Shown: positions 1 to 9,622 of the stretch, piece after piece | Numbering within the stretch: the stretch's first letter is position 1 | Layout: each line of letters starts with the position of its first letter | NCBI GenBank assembly: GCA_003241685.1 | Contig: QFPJ01000004.1 | Span: 67,607 to 131,606 of the forward strand | Origin: Sphingopyxis macrogoltabida | GTDB lineage: Bacteria > Pseudomonadota > Alphaproteobacteria > Sphingomonadales > Sphingomonadaceae | Reading direction: 5' to 3' | Length of the DNA: 64,000 bases | Made by a program: the position numbers and the translations under genes | Notes under the pieces: model-generated | Seen by the model: the letters and a program-made list of their open reading frames with translations, nothing else | Told to the model about the DNA's origin: nothing | Database searches by the model: none

Positions 1-2
1 AT

Positions 3-1130
3 TACGAGACGGTCAAATATTTCGGCGCCGAAGGGCGCGAGGAAGCGCGGTATCGCGACGTCGCCGACCAATATGCGCGCGCCGCGGTGAAGAGCGAGAA
101 CAGCCTGGCGTGGCTGAACATCGGGCAGAGCTTCATCACCAACGCCGCGATGGCGGGCGCGATGGCCTATACCGTGTGGGGCTGGTCGACCGGCGAATAT
201 AAGGTCGGCGACGTGGTGCTGGTGAACACGCTGCTCGCGCAGCTGTTCCGCCCGCTCGACATGCTCGGCATGGTCTATCGCGTCATCCGCCAGGGGCTGA
301 TCGACATGGAGGCGATGTTCCGCCTGATCGACACCCCGCCCGAAATCGCGGACCGTCCCGGCGCCTGGCCGCTGGTCGTCGATGGCGGCGCGGTGGCGTT
401 CGAGGATGTCGTCTTCGGCTATGAACCCGACCGGACGATCCTGAACGGCGTCAGCTTCGCGGTCGGCGCGGGCGAGACGCTGGCGATCGTCGGGCCGTCG
501 GGGGCGGGCAAATCGACCATCGCGCGGCTGCTGTTCCGTTTCTATGACCCGCAGCAGGGGCGGGTGATGATCGACGGGCAGGATATAGCGCAGGTGACGC
601 AGCAAAGCCTGCGCGGTGCGATCGGCATCGTGCCGCAGGACACGGTGCTGTTCAACGATACGATCGGTTACAACATCGCCTATGGCCGCGAAGGCGCGGA
701 CGCCGGCGAGGTCGCCGCCGCCGCCGAAGGCGCGGCGATCGACGGCTTCATCGCGCTGCTGCCGCAAGGCTATGACACCGAAGTCGGCGAGCGCGGGCTG
801 AAACTGTCGGGCGGCGAGAAGCAGCGCGTCGCGATCGCGCGGACGCTGCTCAAAAATCCGCCGGTGCTGATCCTCGACGAAGCGACCAGCGCGCTCGACA
901 GCCGGACCGAAGCGGCGATCCAGGACACGCTGGAGCGCATCGCGCGGCGCCGCACGACGCTGGTCATCGCGCACCGCCTGTCGACCGTGACCGGCGCCGA
1001 CCGCATCATCGTGCTCGACCGCGGCCGCGTCGCGGAAACGGGCACGCACGACGAACTGCTGCGGATGCGCGGCCTGTATGCGGACATGTGGGCGCGGCAA
1101 CAGGCCGAGAAGGAGGAGGGGGCGGTTTGA
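3..1130 (+). CDS. Atm1-type ABC transporter, fused permease-ATPase (5' truncated)
   Basis: This is the C-terminal 375 residues of an ABC exporter half-transporter in which the membrane and ATPase domains are fused. The open frame runs in from the window edge without a start, so the gene begins outside. The first visible residues, YETVKYFGAE, are typical of the Atm1/ABCB7 and heavy-metal exporter group, which moves glutathione-linked compounds or sulfur species across the inner membrane. Membrane helices occupy the first part. The ATPase follows with Walker A GPSGAGKST (about 490-516), signature LSGGEKQRV, Walker B LILDEATSALD and the switch histidine in IAHRLS. The 92-bp gap to the antiporter contains a possible -35 TTGACC, so the next gene may have its own promoter. 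The Atm1 subgroup assignment is good; the substrate is inferred. Confidence 0.9.
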   Translation, partial: YETVKYFGAEGREEARYRDVADQYARAAVKSENSLAWLNIGQSFITNAAMAGAMAYTVWGWSTGEYKVGDVVLVNTLLAQLFRPLDMLGMVYRVIRQGLIDMEAMFRLIDTPPEIADRPGAWPLVVDGGAVAFEDVVFGYEPDRTILNGVSFAVGAGETLAIVGPSGAGKSTIARLLFRFYDPQQGRVMIDGQDIAQVTQQSLRGAIGIVPQDTVLFNDTIGYNIAYGREGADAGEVAAAAEGAAIDGFIALLPQGYDTEVGERGLKLSGGEKQRVAIARTLLKNPPVLILDEATSALDSRTEAAIQDTLERIARRRTTLVIAHRLSTVTGADRIIVLDRGRVAETGTHDELLRMRGLYADMWARQQAEKEEGAV

Positions 1131-1222
1131 CGCGCGCGGCGGACCGATGGACGCGCCAAAATTCCAACAAAAAGGATTGGGTTGGGTTGACCTGTCACGC
1201 CCGCGCCCGTTACGCAAAGGCC

Positions 1223-2869
1223 ATGCCACATGACACCAGCCTGATCGGAACCGTCGTCGCCGGCCTCGGCGTCGCCTTTCTGATGGGGGCGCTGGCGCAG
1301 CGGCTGAAGATTTCTCCCATCGCCGGCTATCTGCTCGCCGGGGTGCTGGTCGGCCCCTTCACCCCCGGTTTCGTCGCCGACACCGGCCTGGCGCTGCAAC
1401 TGGCGGAGATCGGCGTGATCCTGCTGATGTTCGGGGTCGGGCTGCACTTTTCGGTGAAGGACCTGATGTCGGTCCGCAAGATCGCGGTGCCGGGCGCCAT
1501 CGTGCAGATCGCGGTGGCCAGCGGGCTGGGCATCGCGCTCGGCCTGTGGCTCGGCTGGTCGCTGGCGGGCAGCGCGGTCTTCGGGCTGGCGCTGTCGGTC
1601 GCGTCGACCGTCGTGCTGCTGCGCGCGCTGCAGGCGCGCGACATGGTCGAAACCGAAAAGGGCCGCATCGCGGTCGGCTGGCTGATCGTCGAGGATCTGG
1701 CGATGGTGCTGGCGCTCGTCCTGCTGCCCGCGATGTTCGGGTCGCGCGGCGACGAGGGCAATGGCGCCGGACTGCTCCAGTCGGCGGGGCTCGTGCTGTT
1801 CAAGGTCGTCGCCTTCGTCGCCTTCATGTTCATCATCGCGCGCCGCGTGCTGCCCGTCGTGCTGCACTGGGTCGCGCACACCGGATCGCGCGAGCTGTTC
1901 CGCCTTGCGGTGCTGGCGATCGCGCTGGGCGTCGCGTTCGGCGCGGCGGTCGTGTTCGACGTCAGCTTTGCGCTGGGCGCCTTTTTCGCGGGCATGATCC
2001 TGGGCGAAACGCAGCTCAGCCGCCGCGCCGCCGAAGAGACGCTGCCGCTGCGCGATGCCTTCGCCGTGCTGTTCTTCGTATCGGTCGGCATGTTGTTCGA
2101 TCCGCAGGTGCTGGTCGAACAGCCGGGGCCGGTGATCGCGACGGTCGCCATCATCGTCATCGGCAAATCGGTCGCCGCCTATTGGATCGTGCGCGCCTTT
2201 GGCTATGGCTCGCAGACCGCGATGACCGTGTCGGTCAGCCTGGCGCAGATCGGCGAATTTTCCTTCATCCTCGCCAGCCTGGGCGTCGGGCTGCAGGTGT
2301 TGCCCGAAACCGGGCGCGACCTGATCCTGGCTGGATCGCTGCTGTCGATCCTGTTCAACCCGATCCTGTTCGAACTGGCGGTGAAGCGCATCCGGGCCGA
2401 ACAGGCGGCCGACGAAGACGCCGCGCCCGAGGAAAGCGAAGAGGTCGCGGCGCCGTGCAATGCGGGCGTCATCCTGATCGGTTACGGCCGCGTCGGCAGC
2501 CATATCGGCGGCATGATCTGCGGCCGCGGCGAAGGGCTGACGGTGATCGAGGACCAGAAGGACATGGCCGCCGCCGCGCAGGCGGCCGGCGCCACCGTCA
2601 TCATCGGCGACGCGACGAAGGAAAGCATCCTGCGGCAAGCGGGGATCGAGGACGCCTCGACGCTGCTGATCGCGATTCCCGAAGGGGTGGAGGCGGGCGC
2701 CGTGGTCCGCAAGGCGCGCGCGATCAACCCGAAGCTGGTGATCGTCGCGCGCGCCCATTCGGACGAGGAGGTCGCCGATCTGGTGCGGCGCGGCGCCGAC
2801 CATGTCGTGATGGCCGAGCGCGAGACCGCGACGCGGATGGCCGAACGGGCGATGCTGGCCCAGGCGTAA
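1223..2869 (+). CDS. ybaL: YbaL-type monovalent cation:proton antiporter (CPA2)
   Basis: A 548-residue inner-membrane antiporter of the CPA2 family. Residues 1 to about 390 form a run of hydrophobic helices, and the N-terminus (ISPIAGYLLAGVLVGPFTPG) closely matches enterobacterial YbaL. The last roughly 110 residues are a cytoplasmic TrkA-N (RCK) nucleotide-binding domain with the Rossmann motif GYGRVGSHIG. Such proteins exchange K+ or Na+ for protons and are gated by nucleotide or thiol ligands; which ion this one moves cannot be read from sequence. The ATG at 1223 was chosen because homology starts there; the same frame stays open upstream but that part resembles nothing. A charged linker of about 20 residues, rich in Asp and Glu, separates the membrane and RCK parts. 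Confidence 0.93.
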   Translation: MPHDTSLIGTVVAGLGVAFLMGALAQRLKISPIAGYLLAGVLVGPFTPGFVADTGLALQLAEIGVILLMFGVGLHFSVKDLMSVRKIAVPGAIVQIAVASGLGIALGLWLGWSLAGSAVFGLALSVASTVVLLRALQARDMVETEKGRIAVGWLIVEDLAMVLALVLLPAMFGSRGDEGNGAGLLQSAGLVLFKVVAFVAFMFIIARRVLPVVLHWVAHTGSRELFRLAVLAIALGVAFGAAVVFDVSFALGAFFAGMILGETQLSRRAAEETLPLRDAFAVLFFVSVGMLFDPQVLVEQPGPVIATVAIIVIGKSVAAYWIVRAFGYGSQTAMTVSVSLAQIGEFSFILASLGVGLQVLPETGRDLILAGSLLSILFNPILFELAVKRIRAEQAADEDAAPEESEEVAAPCNAGVILIGYGRVGSHIGGMICGRGEGLTVIEDQKDMAAAAQAAGATVIIGDATKESILRQAGIEDASTLLIAIPEGVEAGAVVRKARAINPKLVIVARAHSDEEVADLVRRGADHVVMAERETATRMAERAMLAQA

Positions 2870-3026
2870 TTCGGGTTCGAAATCCGTCCGTGTCGCGCCA
2901 AGTCGAAACCCCCGCCGGGATGGCGTTCCGGTCGCCGGGCATCCGGGCTTGGCCCGATGCGAGCGGAAAAAGGCCAGGATGGCATAGACCGGGCTTCCCC
3001 CACCGGACCAAACTTCCTATCGCCCC

Positions 3027-4805
<1,779 letters not shown>

Positions 4806-4888
4806 CGATGGCCGCCGTTCTGGGGCAGGGCGGGGTGTTGCGATGTCGGCAAACGGCCGATTGCGGATATTCGGCCTCTCCTGCCTCT

Positions 4889-4965
4889 GTCATCCCCGCG
4901 AAAGCGGGGATCCAGTGTGGGGTCAGCCGACGCACGCTCTGGGTTCCCGCTTTCGCGGGAAGGAC
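4889..4965. repeat. Palindromic intergenic repeat (CCCCGCGAAAGCGGGG type)
   Basis: Two arms, GTCATCCCCGCGAAAGCGGG (from 4889) and TTCCCGCTTTCGCGGGAAGG (from 4943), are near reverse complements around a spacer of about 25 bp. Each arm is also a small hairpin by itself. This is a REP-like element that I recognise as widespread between genes in proteobacteria. It carries no coding information; possible roles are transcript stabilisation or weak termination after recQ. Confidence 0.75.
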
Positions 4966-5006
4966 AAAGGCGGGGACGTCGGCAAACGGCCGAAGCCGGA
5001 CGTATA

Positions 5007-5140
5007 TCCTCCCTGTCGCGCAGCGATGGGGAGGTGGCAGCGCGAAGCGCTGACGGAGGGGCGATGGCGCGGCCGTCGCGGCCCCTCCACCACGCCCTGC
5101 GGGCGCGGTCCCCCTCCCCACGGCTTCGCCGCAGGGAGGA
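5007..5140. repeat. Large inverted repeat of the sphingomonad TCCTCCCTG...CAGGGAGGA family
   Basis: The element opens with TCCTCCCTG (5007-5015) and closes with CAGGGAGGA (5132-5140). Between them are smaller inverted parts such as GGCAGCGCGAAGCGCTGACG and GGCTTCGCCGCAGGGAGG. The layout matches a repeat I know from intergenic regions of sphingomonads. No other full copy was noticed in this window. Confidence 0.6.
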
Positions 5141-5311
5141 TTGGCCGCAAACGACCGGAAACCGCCCGCTCTTCTCGTCCTCCCGACATTCGCCGGGATG
5201 CCCGATTGGGAAACGTCCGCTCCCCGCTCGCCGCCGCCCGGCGCTCCCGCCCGATCGGCGATGACAGCTTCGCGCTTGTCAGCACGCGGGGTGCGGGAGT
5301 AGATCGCGGGG

Positions 5312-5746
5312 ATGAGTGATTTTCGATCCCTGTCCGCCGACTATAGCGTCGCCCCGCAGATCAGCCTCGAGGATATCGCCGCCGCCAAGGCCGCGGGTTT
5401 CGCGATGATCGTCAACAACCGTCCCGATGGCGAAGAGCCGTCGGCGCCGCAGGGCGACGCCATCGCGCACGCGGCGGCGGCGGAAGGGCTGGCCTATGCC
5501 GCGATTCCGGTGGGGCACGGCGGGTTCAGCCATGCGCAGCTCGACGCGCTCGACGCGGTGCTCGGCGGCGCGACGGGGTCGGTGCTGGCCTATTGCCGGT
5601 CGGGCACGCGCTCGACCCATTTGTGGGCGCTGGCGCGCGCGCGCGCCGGGGACGATGTGGACGCGCTGGTCGATGCGGCGGCCGGGGCGGGATATGACCT
5701 GACCGGACTGCGGCCGATGCTGGACACGCTCGCGGGCGAAAAGTGA
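5312..5746 (+). CDS. TIGR01244-family phosphatase/sulfurtransferase-like protein (DUF442)
   Basis: A 144-residue cytoplasmic protein of the TIGR01244/DUF442 family, which has a dual-specificity-phosphatase-like fold. The active-site loop is visible as YCRSGTRS with the nucleophile Cys95 and Arg100, matching the C-x4-R signature. The early motif VNNRPDGEEP is also characteristic. Relatives are found alone or fused to beta-lactamase-fold persulfide dioxygenases and are linked to sulfide handling; the substrate here is unknown. Its stop codon overlaps the GTG of the next gene (GTGA), so the two are probably co-translated. Confidence 0.85.
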   Translation: MSDFRSLSADYSVAPQISLEDIAAAKAAGFAMIVNNRPDGEEPSAPQGDAIAHAAAAEGLAYAAIPVGHGGFSHAQLDALDAVLGGATGSVLAYCRSGTRSTHLWALARARAGDDVDALVDAAAGAGYDLTGLRPMLDTLAGEK

Positions 5747-6309
5747 CGGCGGCGCTGCTGGCCCAGACCGGCGCGTCGCTGCTCGCGGTGCTCGGCATCG
5801 CCTGGCTGGTCCGGCGCATGGGACTGGGCGCCGATCCGCGCATCGCCGACGCGGCCCATGCGATCCGGCTGGCCGAAGAGGCCGAAACGGGGTTCGGCGG
5901 GGTCGATGTGGCGCGCGACCGCGCCGGTTTCGCCGCGATCGTCCGCAATGCCGAAGGGCGGATGATGCTGGTGCGCGCGCACGGCAATTTCTTTGCCGCG
6001 CGGCCGGTCGACGCCAGCGTCGTCGGGCGGCTGGACAAGGGTTTCCTGATCCTGACGACGCCCGAGCGGACATTCGGCGCGGTGACGCTGCAACTGGGGA
6101 AGGACGCGGGGATGTGGGCCAGCCGGATGCGGAATATCTCCGCGCGTTCGGCAGATCCGAACGCGGCGGCACCGGCCCGCTCGCCCTCCCGGCCTCCCAC
6201 AGACTATCCTGAAATGGGAGGCCCTCGGCGCCCCGCGTTGCCTCAGGCGGTGGGGGAGCGGGCCGGCGCCGCTGTCCCTTCGTCTGAAGGGACAACCAAC
6301 CGTGCCTGA
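5743..6309 (+). CDS. Hypothetical protein with N-terminal membrane segment and repeat-derived tail
   Basis: A 188-residue protein I do not recognise. Residues 1-25 form one hydrophobic segment (a signal anchor), followed by a soluble domain of about 115 residues whose composition looks normally coding. From about residue 142 the frame runs through a copy of an intergenic palindrome (6167-6284), giving a Pro/Arg/Ser-rich tail that is probably disordered and recently acquired. It starts with GTG overlapping the preceding stop and ends 8 bp inside the next gene. The context links it to the DUF442 protein, but no function can be proposed. Confidence 0.6.
   Translation: MTAALLAQTGASLLAVLGIAWLVRRMGLGADPRIADAAHAIRLAEEAETGFGGVDVARDRAGFAAIVRNAEGRMMLVRAHGNFFAARPVDASVVGRLDKGFLILTTPERTFGAVTLQLGKDAGMWASRMRNISARSADPNAAAPARSPSRPPTDYPEMGGPRRPALPQAVGERAGAAVPSSEGTTNRA
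6167..6284. repeat. Degenerate copy of the 41.8-kb palindrome, inside coding sequence
   Basis: The left arm CACCGGCCCGCTCGCCCTCC and the right arm end TGGGGGAGCGGGCCGGCGCC match the perfect palindrome at 41831-41910. This copy has an extra segment of roughly 25 bp inside the right arm, so pairing is interrupted. It lies within the 3' end of the 5743-6309 frame. Confidence 0.7.
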
Positions 6310-7216
6310 ACTGCCCGATCCGGTCGTCTATGCGGTGCCCGCCTTCATCCTGCTGCTGATCGTCGAGATGATCGTGTCGCTGCGCCGCGATCGCAGCCGG
6401 TACGAGGCGCGCGACACGCTGACGTCGCTGATGCTCGGCACCGGCAGCCAGGTGGCGGGCGCGCTGGTCGGGGCGGGCGTCGTCGCCATGTCGGTGTGGG
6501 TCTGGCAATATCGTCTGTTCGACATCGGCATCGATTTCCGGTCCTGGTGGTGGGCGTGGATCCTGTGCTTCTTCCTCGACGACCTGGCCTATTATGTCTT
6601 TCACAGGAGCGCGCACCGCGTGCGCTGGTTCTGGGCCAGCCATGTCATCCATCATTCGAGCCAGCATTATAATCTGTCGACCGCGCTCCGGCAGACGTGG
6701 ACGGGGTTTTTCAGCCTGACCTTCCTGTTCCGCCTGCCGCTGTTCCTGATCGGCTTTCCCCCGGCGATGGTCTTTTTCTGCGCCGGGCTGAACCTGATCT
6801 ACCAGTTCTGGATCCATACCGAGGCGATCGGCCGGATGCCCCGCTGGTTCGAGGCGGTGATGAACACCCCGTCGCACCACCGCGTCCATCACGGCGTCAA
6901 CCCGCGCTACCTCGACGCCAATTATGCCGGCGTGTTCATCATCTGGGACAGGATGTTCGGCAGCTTCGTCGCCGAACGCGACGACGAGCCGGTGCGATAC
7001 GGCATCGTCAAACAGCTCGGCAGCTTCAACATATTATGGGCCGCGGTGCATGAATGGGTGGGGATCGCGAAGGATGTGTGGCACGCGCCGTGGCGGCACA
7101 AGCTGTCCTATCTGTGGCGCGAACCCGGCTGGAGCCACGACGGCAGCCGGATGACGAGCGCGATGATCAAGGAGCGCTGGGCCGCGGGGCGGCCGGCGGA
7201 GGAAGCGGCGGAATAA
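6302..7216 (+). CDS. Sterol desaturase / fatty acid hydroxylase family membrane protein
   Basis: A 304-residue integral membrane di-iron oxygenase of the fatty-acid-hydroxylase superfamily. The histidine clusters are visible in order: HRSAH, then HVIHHSSQH, then HHRVHHG, the usual metal ligands. Four or more hydrophobic helices surround them. Family members hydroxylate or desaturate lipids, sterols or carotenoids; alkylglycerol-monooxygenase-like proteins are the nearest in layout, but the substrate is not readable. The GTG at 6302 overlaps the end of the upstream frame by 8 bp. A palindromic repeat follows the stop. Confidence 0.9.
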   Translation: MPELPDPVVYAVPAFILLLIVEMIVSLRRDRSRYEARDTLTSLMLGTGSQVAGALVGAGVVAMSVWVWQYRLFDIGIDFRSWWWAWILCFFLDDLAYYVFHRSAHRVRWFWASHVIHHSSQHYNLSTALRQTWTGFFSLTFLFRLPLFLIGFPPAMVFFCAGLNLIYQFWIHTEAIGRMPRWFEAVMNTPSHHRVHHGVNPRYLDANYAGVFIIWDRMFGSFVAERDDEPVRYGIVKQLGSFNILWAAVHEWVGIAKDVWHAPWRHKLSYLWREPGWSHDGSRMTSAMIKERWAAGRPAEEAAE

Positions 7217-7222
7217 TCTTCT

Positions 7223-7328
7223 GTCATTGCGAGGAGCCGAAGGCGACGCGGCAATCTCCAGCTATCGGCCTTGCGCAGGCTGGATGGCTGGATGGCTGGA
7301 GATTGCTTCGCTGCGCTCGCAATGACGA
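7223..7328. repeat. GTCATTGCGAG-type inverted repeat, copy 1
   Basis: The left end GTCATTGCGAGGAGCCGAAG and right end GCTGCGCTCGCAATGACG are reverse-complementary, with inner arms GCAATCTCCAGC and GCTGGAGATTGC. The loop contains three short direct units of CTGGATGG. Three other members of the family lie at 27582, 44936 and 55257. Confidence 0.8.
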
Positions 7329-7348
7329 CTTCCCCTTGCCTCGCCGCC

Positions 7349-7368
7349 TAATGACATTCATGTAAGCG
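7349..7368 (+). promoter_or_regulatory. Candidate TetR-type operator, site A
   Basis: TAATGACA-TTCA-TGTAAGCG lies 40 bp before the GMC oxidoreductase start. It shares the 15-mer TGACATTCATGTAAG with site C at 43281 and the same spaced half-sites with site B at 33833. It is the weakest of the three, because the last two bases of the right half-site and one base of the left differ. The regulator is inferred. Confidence 0.5.
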
Positions 7369-7407
7369 CCGGATGACCGCCGGCAGGCGGCGCGCGGGGA
7401 GCAGGAC

Positions 7408-8994
7408 ATGGATCAGTTCGACATCATCGTCATCGGCGGCGGCAGCGCGGGCAGCGCGGCGGCGGGGCGGCTGGCCGAGGACGGGACGCGCAGCGTGTGT
7501 CTGGTCGAGGCGGGCGGGCATAACGACACGGTGCGCGTCAAGACGCCGGGCCTGATGCCCTTCATCCCCGACGCGTCCAACTACCGCTATGAAACGGTGC
7601 CGCAGTGGGGGCTGAACGGCCGCAGCGGATACCAGCCGCGCGGGCGCGGGCTGGGCGGGTCGAGCGCGATCAACGCGATGCTCTATATCCGCGGGCACGC
7701 GTTCGACTACGACCAGTGGGCCGAACTCGGCGCGACGGGGTGGCGCTATGCCGACGTGCTGCCCTGGTTCAAGCGCAGCGAAGGCAATGAGCGCGGCGGC
7801 GACGCATGGCACGGCGGCGACGGGCCGCTGAGCGTGATGGACCAGCGGTGGCCCAATGTGACGAGCCGGCGGTTTCTGGAAAGTGCGGCGGCGCTGCAAC
7901 TGCCGCAGACGCGCGATTTCAACGGCCCCGACAATGAAGGATTCGGCCTGTATCAAGTGACGCAGAAGGGCGGCGAACGCTGGTCCGCCGCGCGCGCCTA
8001 TGTCGAGCCGCTGCGCGGGCGCGCCAATTTCGACATCCGAACCGGGGCGCTGGTCGAAAAAATCCTGATCGAGAATGGACGCGCGACGGGCGTGGCGATC
8101 CGGCGCGGCGGCAAGCGGGAGGTTTTGCGGGCACGCGGCGCGGTGATCCTGTCGGCGGGGGCGTTCAATTCGCCGCAGATATTGATGCTGTCGGGGATCG
8201 GCCCGGCCGCGCATCTGGCGGGCCACCGCATCCCGGTGGTGCGCGACTGCGCCGCGGTGGGCGCCGACCTGCAGGATCATATCGACTATGTCGCAAGCTG
8301 GCAGACGCGCTCGACCGATCCGCTGGGCGACAGCGCGGCGGGGACGTGGCGGATGATCAAGGCGATCGTCGAGCATCGCCGCCGCCGCACCGGCATCATG
8401 ACGACCTGCTTCGCCGAAAGCGGCGGTTTCTGGAAATCGCGCCCCGACCTGCCGGCGCCCGACATTCAATATCATTTCGTGCCCGCGATGCTGGAGGATC
8501 ATGGCCGCGCCAAGGTGAAGGGGCATGGCTTTTCCTGCCACGCCTGCGTGCTGCGCCCCGAAAGCCGGGGCAGCGTGACGCTGGCTTCGGCCGACGCCGC
8601 GGATGCGCCGCTGATCGACCCCGCGTTCCTGACCGACGACCGCGACATGGCGACCTTGAGAGCCGGCGTCCGGATGATGCATCGCATCGCCGCCGCGCCG
8701 CCGCTCGCCGACTATGCGGGCGAGGACCGGCATCCGGTCGACCTCGATGACGATGCGGCGCTCGACGCGCTGATCCGCAGCCGCGCCGACACCGTCTATC
8801 ACCCCGTCGGCACCTGCCGGATGGGCAGCGACGCCGGTGCGGTGGTCGACCCGACGCTGAAACTGAACGGCGTGGATGGGCTGTGGGTCGCCGATGCCAG
8901 CGTCATGCCGCGACTGGTCAGCGGCAACACCAATGCGCCGACGATCATGATCGGCGAACGCGCGGCGGATTTCGTGAAGACGGCGCTGGCCTGA
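7408..8994 (+). CDS. GMC family FAD-dependent oxidoreductase
   Basis: A 528-residue glucose-methanol-choline oxidoreductase. The N-terminal dinucleotide fold is IIVIGGGSAGSAAAGRLAE, the GMC signature is RGRGLGGSSAINAM, and the second signature is GAFNSPQILMLSGIG. The C-terminus has the catalytic-region histidine in YHPVGTCRMG and an asparagine in SGNTNAPTIMIGE. The closest pattern is alcohol/choline dehydrogenase-like enzymes that oxidise aliphatic or aromatic alcohols with FAD; the substrate is unknown. It stands alone between a palindrome and a long gap, with a candidate TetR-type operator 40 bp upstream, so it may respond to a lipophilic or alcohol signal. Confidence 0.92.
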   Translation: MDQFDIIVIGGGSAGSAAAGRLAEDGTRSVCLVEAGGHNDTVRVKTPGLMPFIPDASNYRYETVPQWGLNGRSGYQPRGRGLGGSSAINAMLYIRGHAFDYDQWAELGATGWRYADVLPWFKRSEGNERGGDAWHGGDGPLSVMDQRWPNVTSRRFLESAAALQLPQTRDFNGPDNEGFGLYQVTQKGGERWSAARAYVEPLRGRANFDIRTGALVEKILIENGRATGVAIRRGGKREVLRARGAVILSAGAFNSPQILMLSGIGPAAHLAGHRIPVVRDCAAVGADLQDHIDYVASWQTRSTDPLGDSAAGTWRMIKAIVEHRRRRTGIMTTCFAESGGFWKSRPDLPAPDIQYHFVPAMLEDHGRAKVKGHGFSCHACVLRPESRGSVTLASADAADAPLIDPAFLTDDRDMATLRAGVRMMHRIAAAPPLADYAGEDRHPVDLDDDAALDALIRSRADTVYHPVGTCRMGSDAGAVVDPTLKLNGVDGLWVADASVMPRLVSGNTNAPTIMIGERAADFVKTALA

Positions 8995-9055
8995 GCGGCG
9001 GCGATTCGATGCCGCGGCCGGCGGCGGAGCAGGATCGCAGGGCCGCAAAAAGGTA

Positions 9056-9083
9056 AGCCCCGTCGCATCTCTGCGGCGGGGCT
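9056..9083. terminator. Possible terminator hairpin after the GMC gene
   Basis: AGCCCCG (9056-9062) pairs with CGGGGCT (9077-9083). On the plus strand no T-run follows. On the minus strand TTACCTTTTT follows after a short gap, so it could end minus-strand transcripts. Weak evidence. Confidence 0.35.
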
Positions 9084-9348
9084 CCCTAGGTTGCGTCCGA
9101 AGACGGCAACCAATTTCTACACAATCTTTCGATCGGGTAGGTTGATGTAACGCCTCTGTCGCGGCGAAGGTTCCCGTTGCAGCAATTTTTTTCAGGGATG
9201 GTGCGCGGCCTTCCGCGCGCGTCGTCGCAGGGGACGATTCGCGGCAACGGGCGGCGGCGATCCTTGCGGCGGCCCAGCAAGCATGCGCGCAGGGAGTGGA
9301 CGGAAACCGCGCATTTGCGGGGATTTTGCGGCAGGCCGGACAGGCGGA

Positions 9349-9382
9349 CAAAAAAAGAGGGCCGGGACTTGCGTCCCGGCCC
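9349..9382 (-). terminator. Intrinsic terminator, probably of a small RNA
   Basis: Read on the minus strand, GGGCCGGGAC-GCAA-GTCCCGGCCC forms a perfect 10-bp stem with a tetraloop, followed by TCTTTTTTT. It is a strong intrinsic terminator. It lies more than 120 bp beyond the amtB terminator, so it more likely serves a separate short transcript. Confidence 0.85.
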
Positions 9383-9422
9383 AGCCTTTCAGGCTCTCCC
9401 CTCCTGAAACTCTTGACGCTGT
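9350..9422 (-). ncRNA. Candidate small RNA upstream of the 9349 terminator
   Basis: On the minus strand a possible promoter (TTTGGC at 9452-9457, 16-bp spacer, TAATAT at 9430-9435) precedes a stretch with two hairpins. The first has the 7-bp stem TTTCAGG/CCTGAAA (9403-9409 and 9387-9393) presenting the purine loop AGGGGAGAG. The second is the 9349 terminator. The predicted transcript is about 70 nt. No start codon or frame fits. The purine-rich loop could pair with pyrimidine-rich mRNA segments. The prediction rests on structure only. Confidence 0.5.
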
Positions 9423-9510
9423 GGATGCCATATTAATGTCATGTTGGGAAGGCCAAAAATGCGGCAGCGCTGCCCAAAATTTGTGCAGGCATCGTCCGGA
9501 CCGACTGCAC

Positions 9511-9543
9511 AAAAAAATGGCCGGGGTAAAACCCCGGCCAGTG
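9511..9543 (-). terminator. Intrinsic terminator of glnK-amtB
   Basis: On the minus strand, TGGCCGGGG-TTTT-ACCCCGGCCA is followed by TTTTTT, 80 bp beyond the amtB stop. The stem is perfect. It closes the glnK-amtB transcript. Confidence 0.88.
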
Positions 9544-9622
9544 GTTCGCAGGAGGAACCTCGTCGGACCCCGCCGCCCTTTTGAAAGAGGAGAGAGAGCG
9601 GCGGCGGGTGTCCTGTCTCGTA

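Larger units (their letters stand above)
4806..5311. other. Gene-free gap with palindromic repeats
   Basis: I find no credible gene in these 506 bases. They hold a 16-bp direct repeat (GTCGGCAAACGGCCGA at 4845-4860 and 4978-4993) flanking one palindromic element, followed by a second, larger inverted repeat. These are annotated separately. The open frames here on both strands consist of repeat sequence. Confidence 0.7.
8995..9622. other. Long gap without protein-coding genes
   Basis: About 630 bases lie between two convergent genes. I find no credible protein frame. The stretch holds a weak hairpin (9056), two strong minus-strand terminators (9349 and 9511), a terminator-like hairpin at 9463-9474, and between them a probable small RNA. 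The first 250 bases after the GMC stop show nothing else I can name. Confidence 0.7.

Noticed and set aside
770..2803. 677-codon frame opposite the antiporter and ABC genes.
   Set aside because: Antisense shadow; the plus strand encodes two clear membrane transport proteins.
5007..5140. Repeated GC-rich blocks that could suggest a CRISPR array.
   Set aside because: There are no regularly spaced identical repeats with unique spacers; the structure is one inverted repeat.
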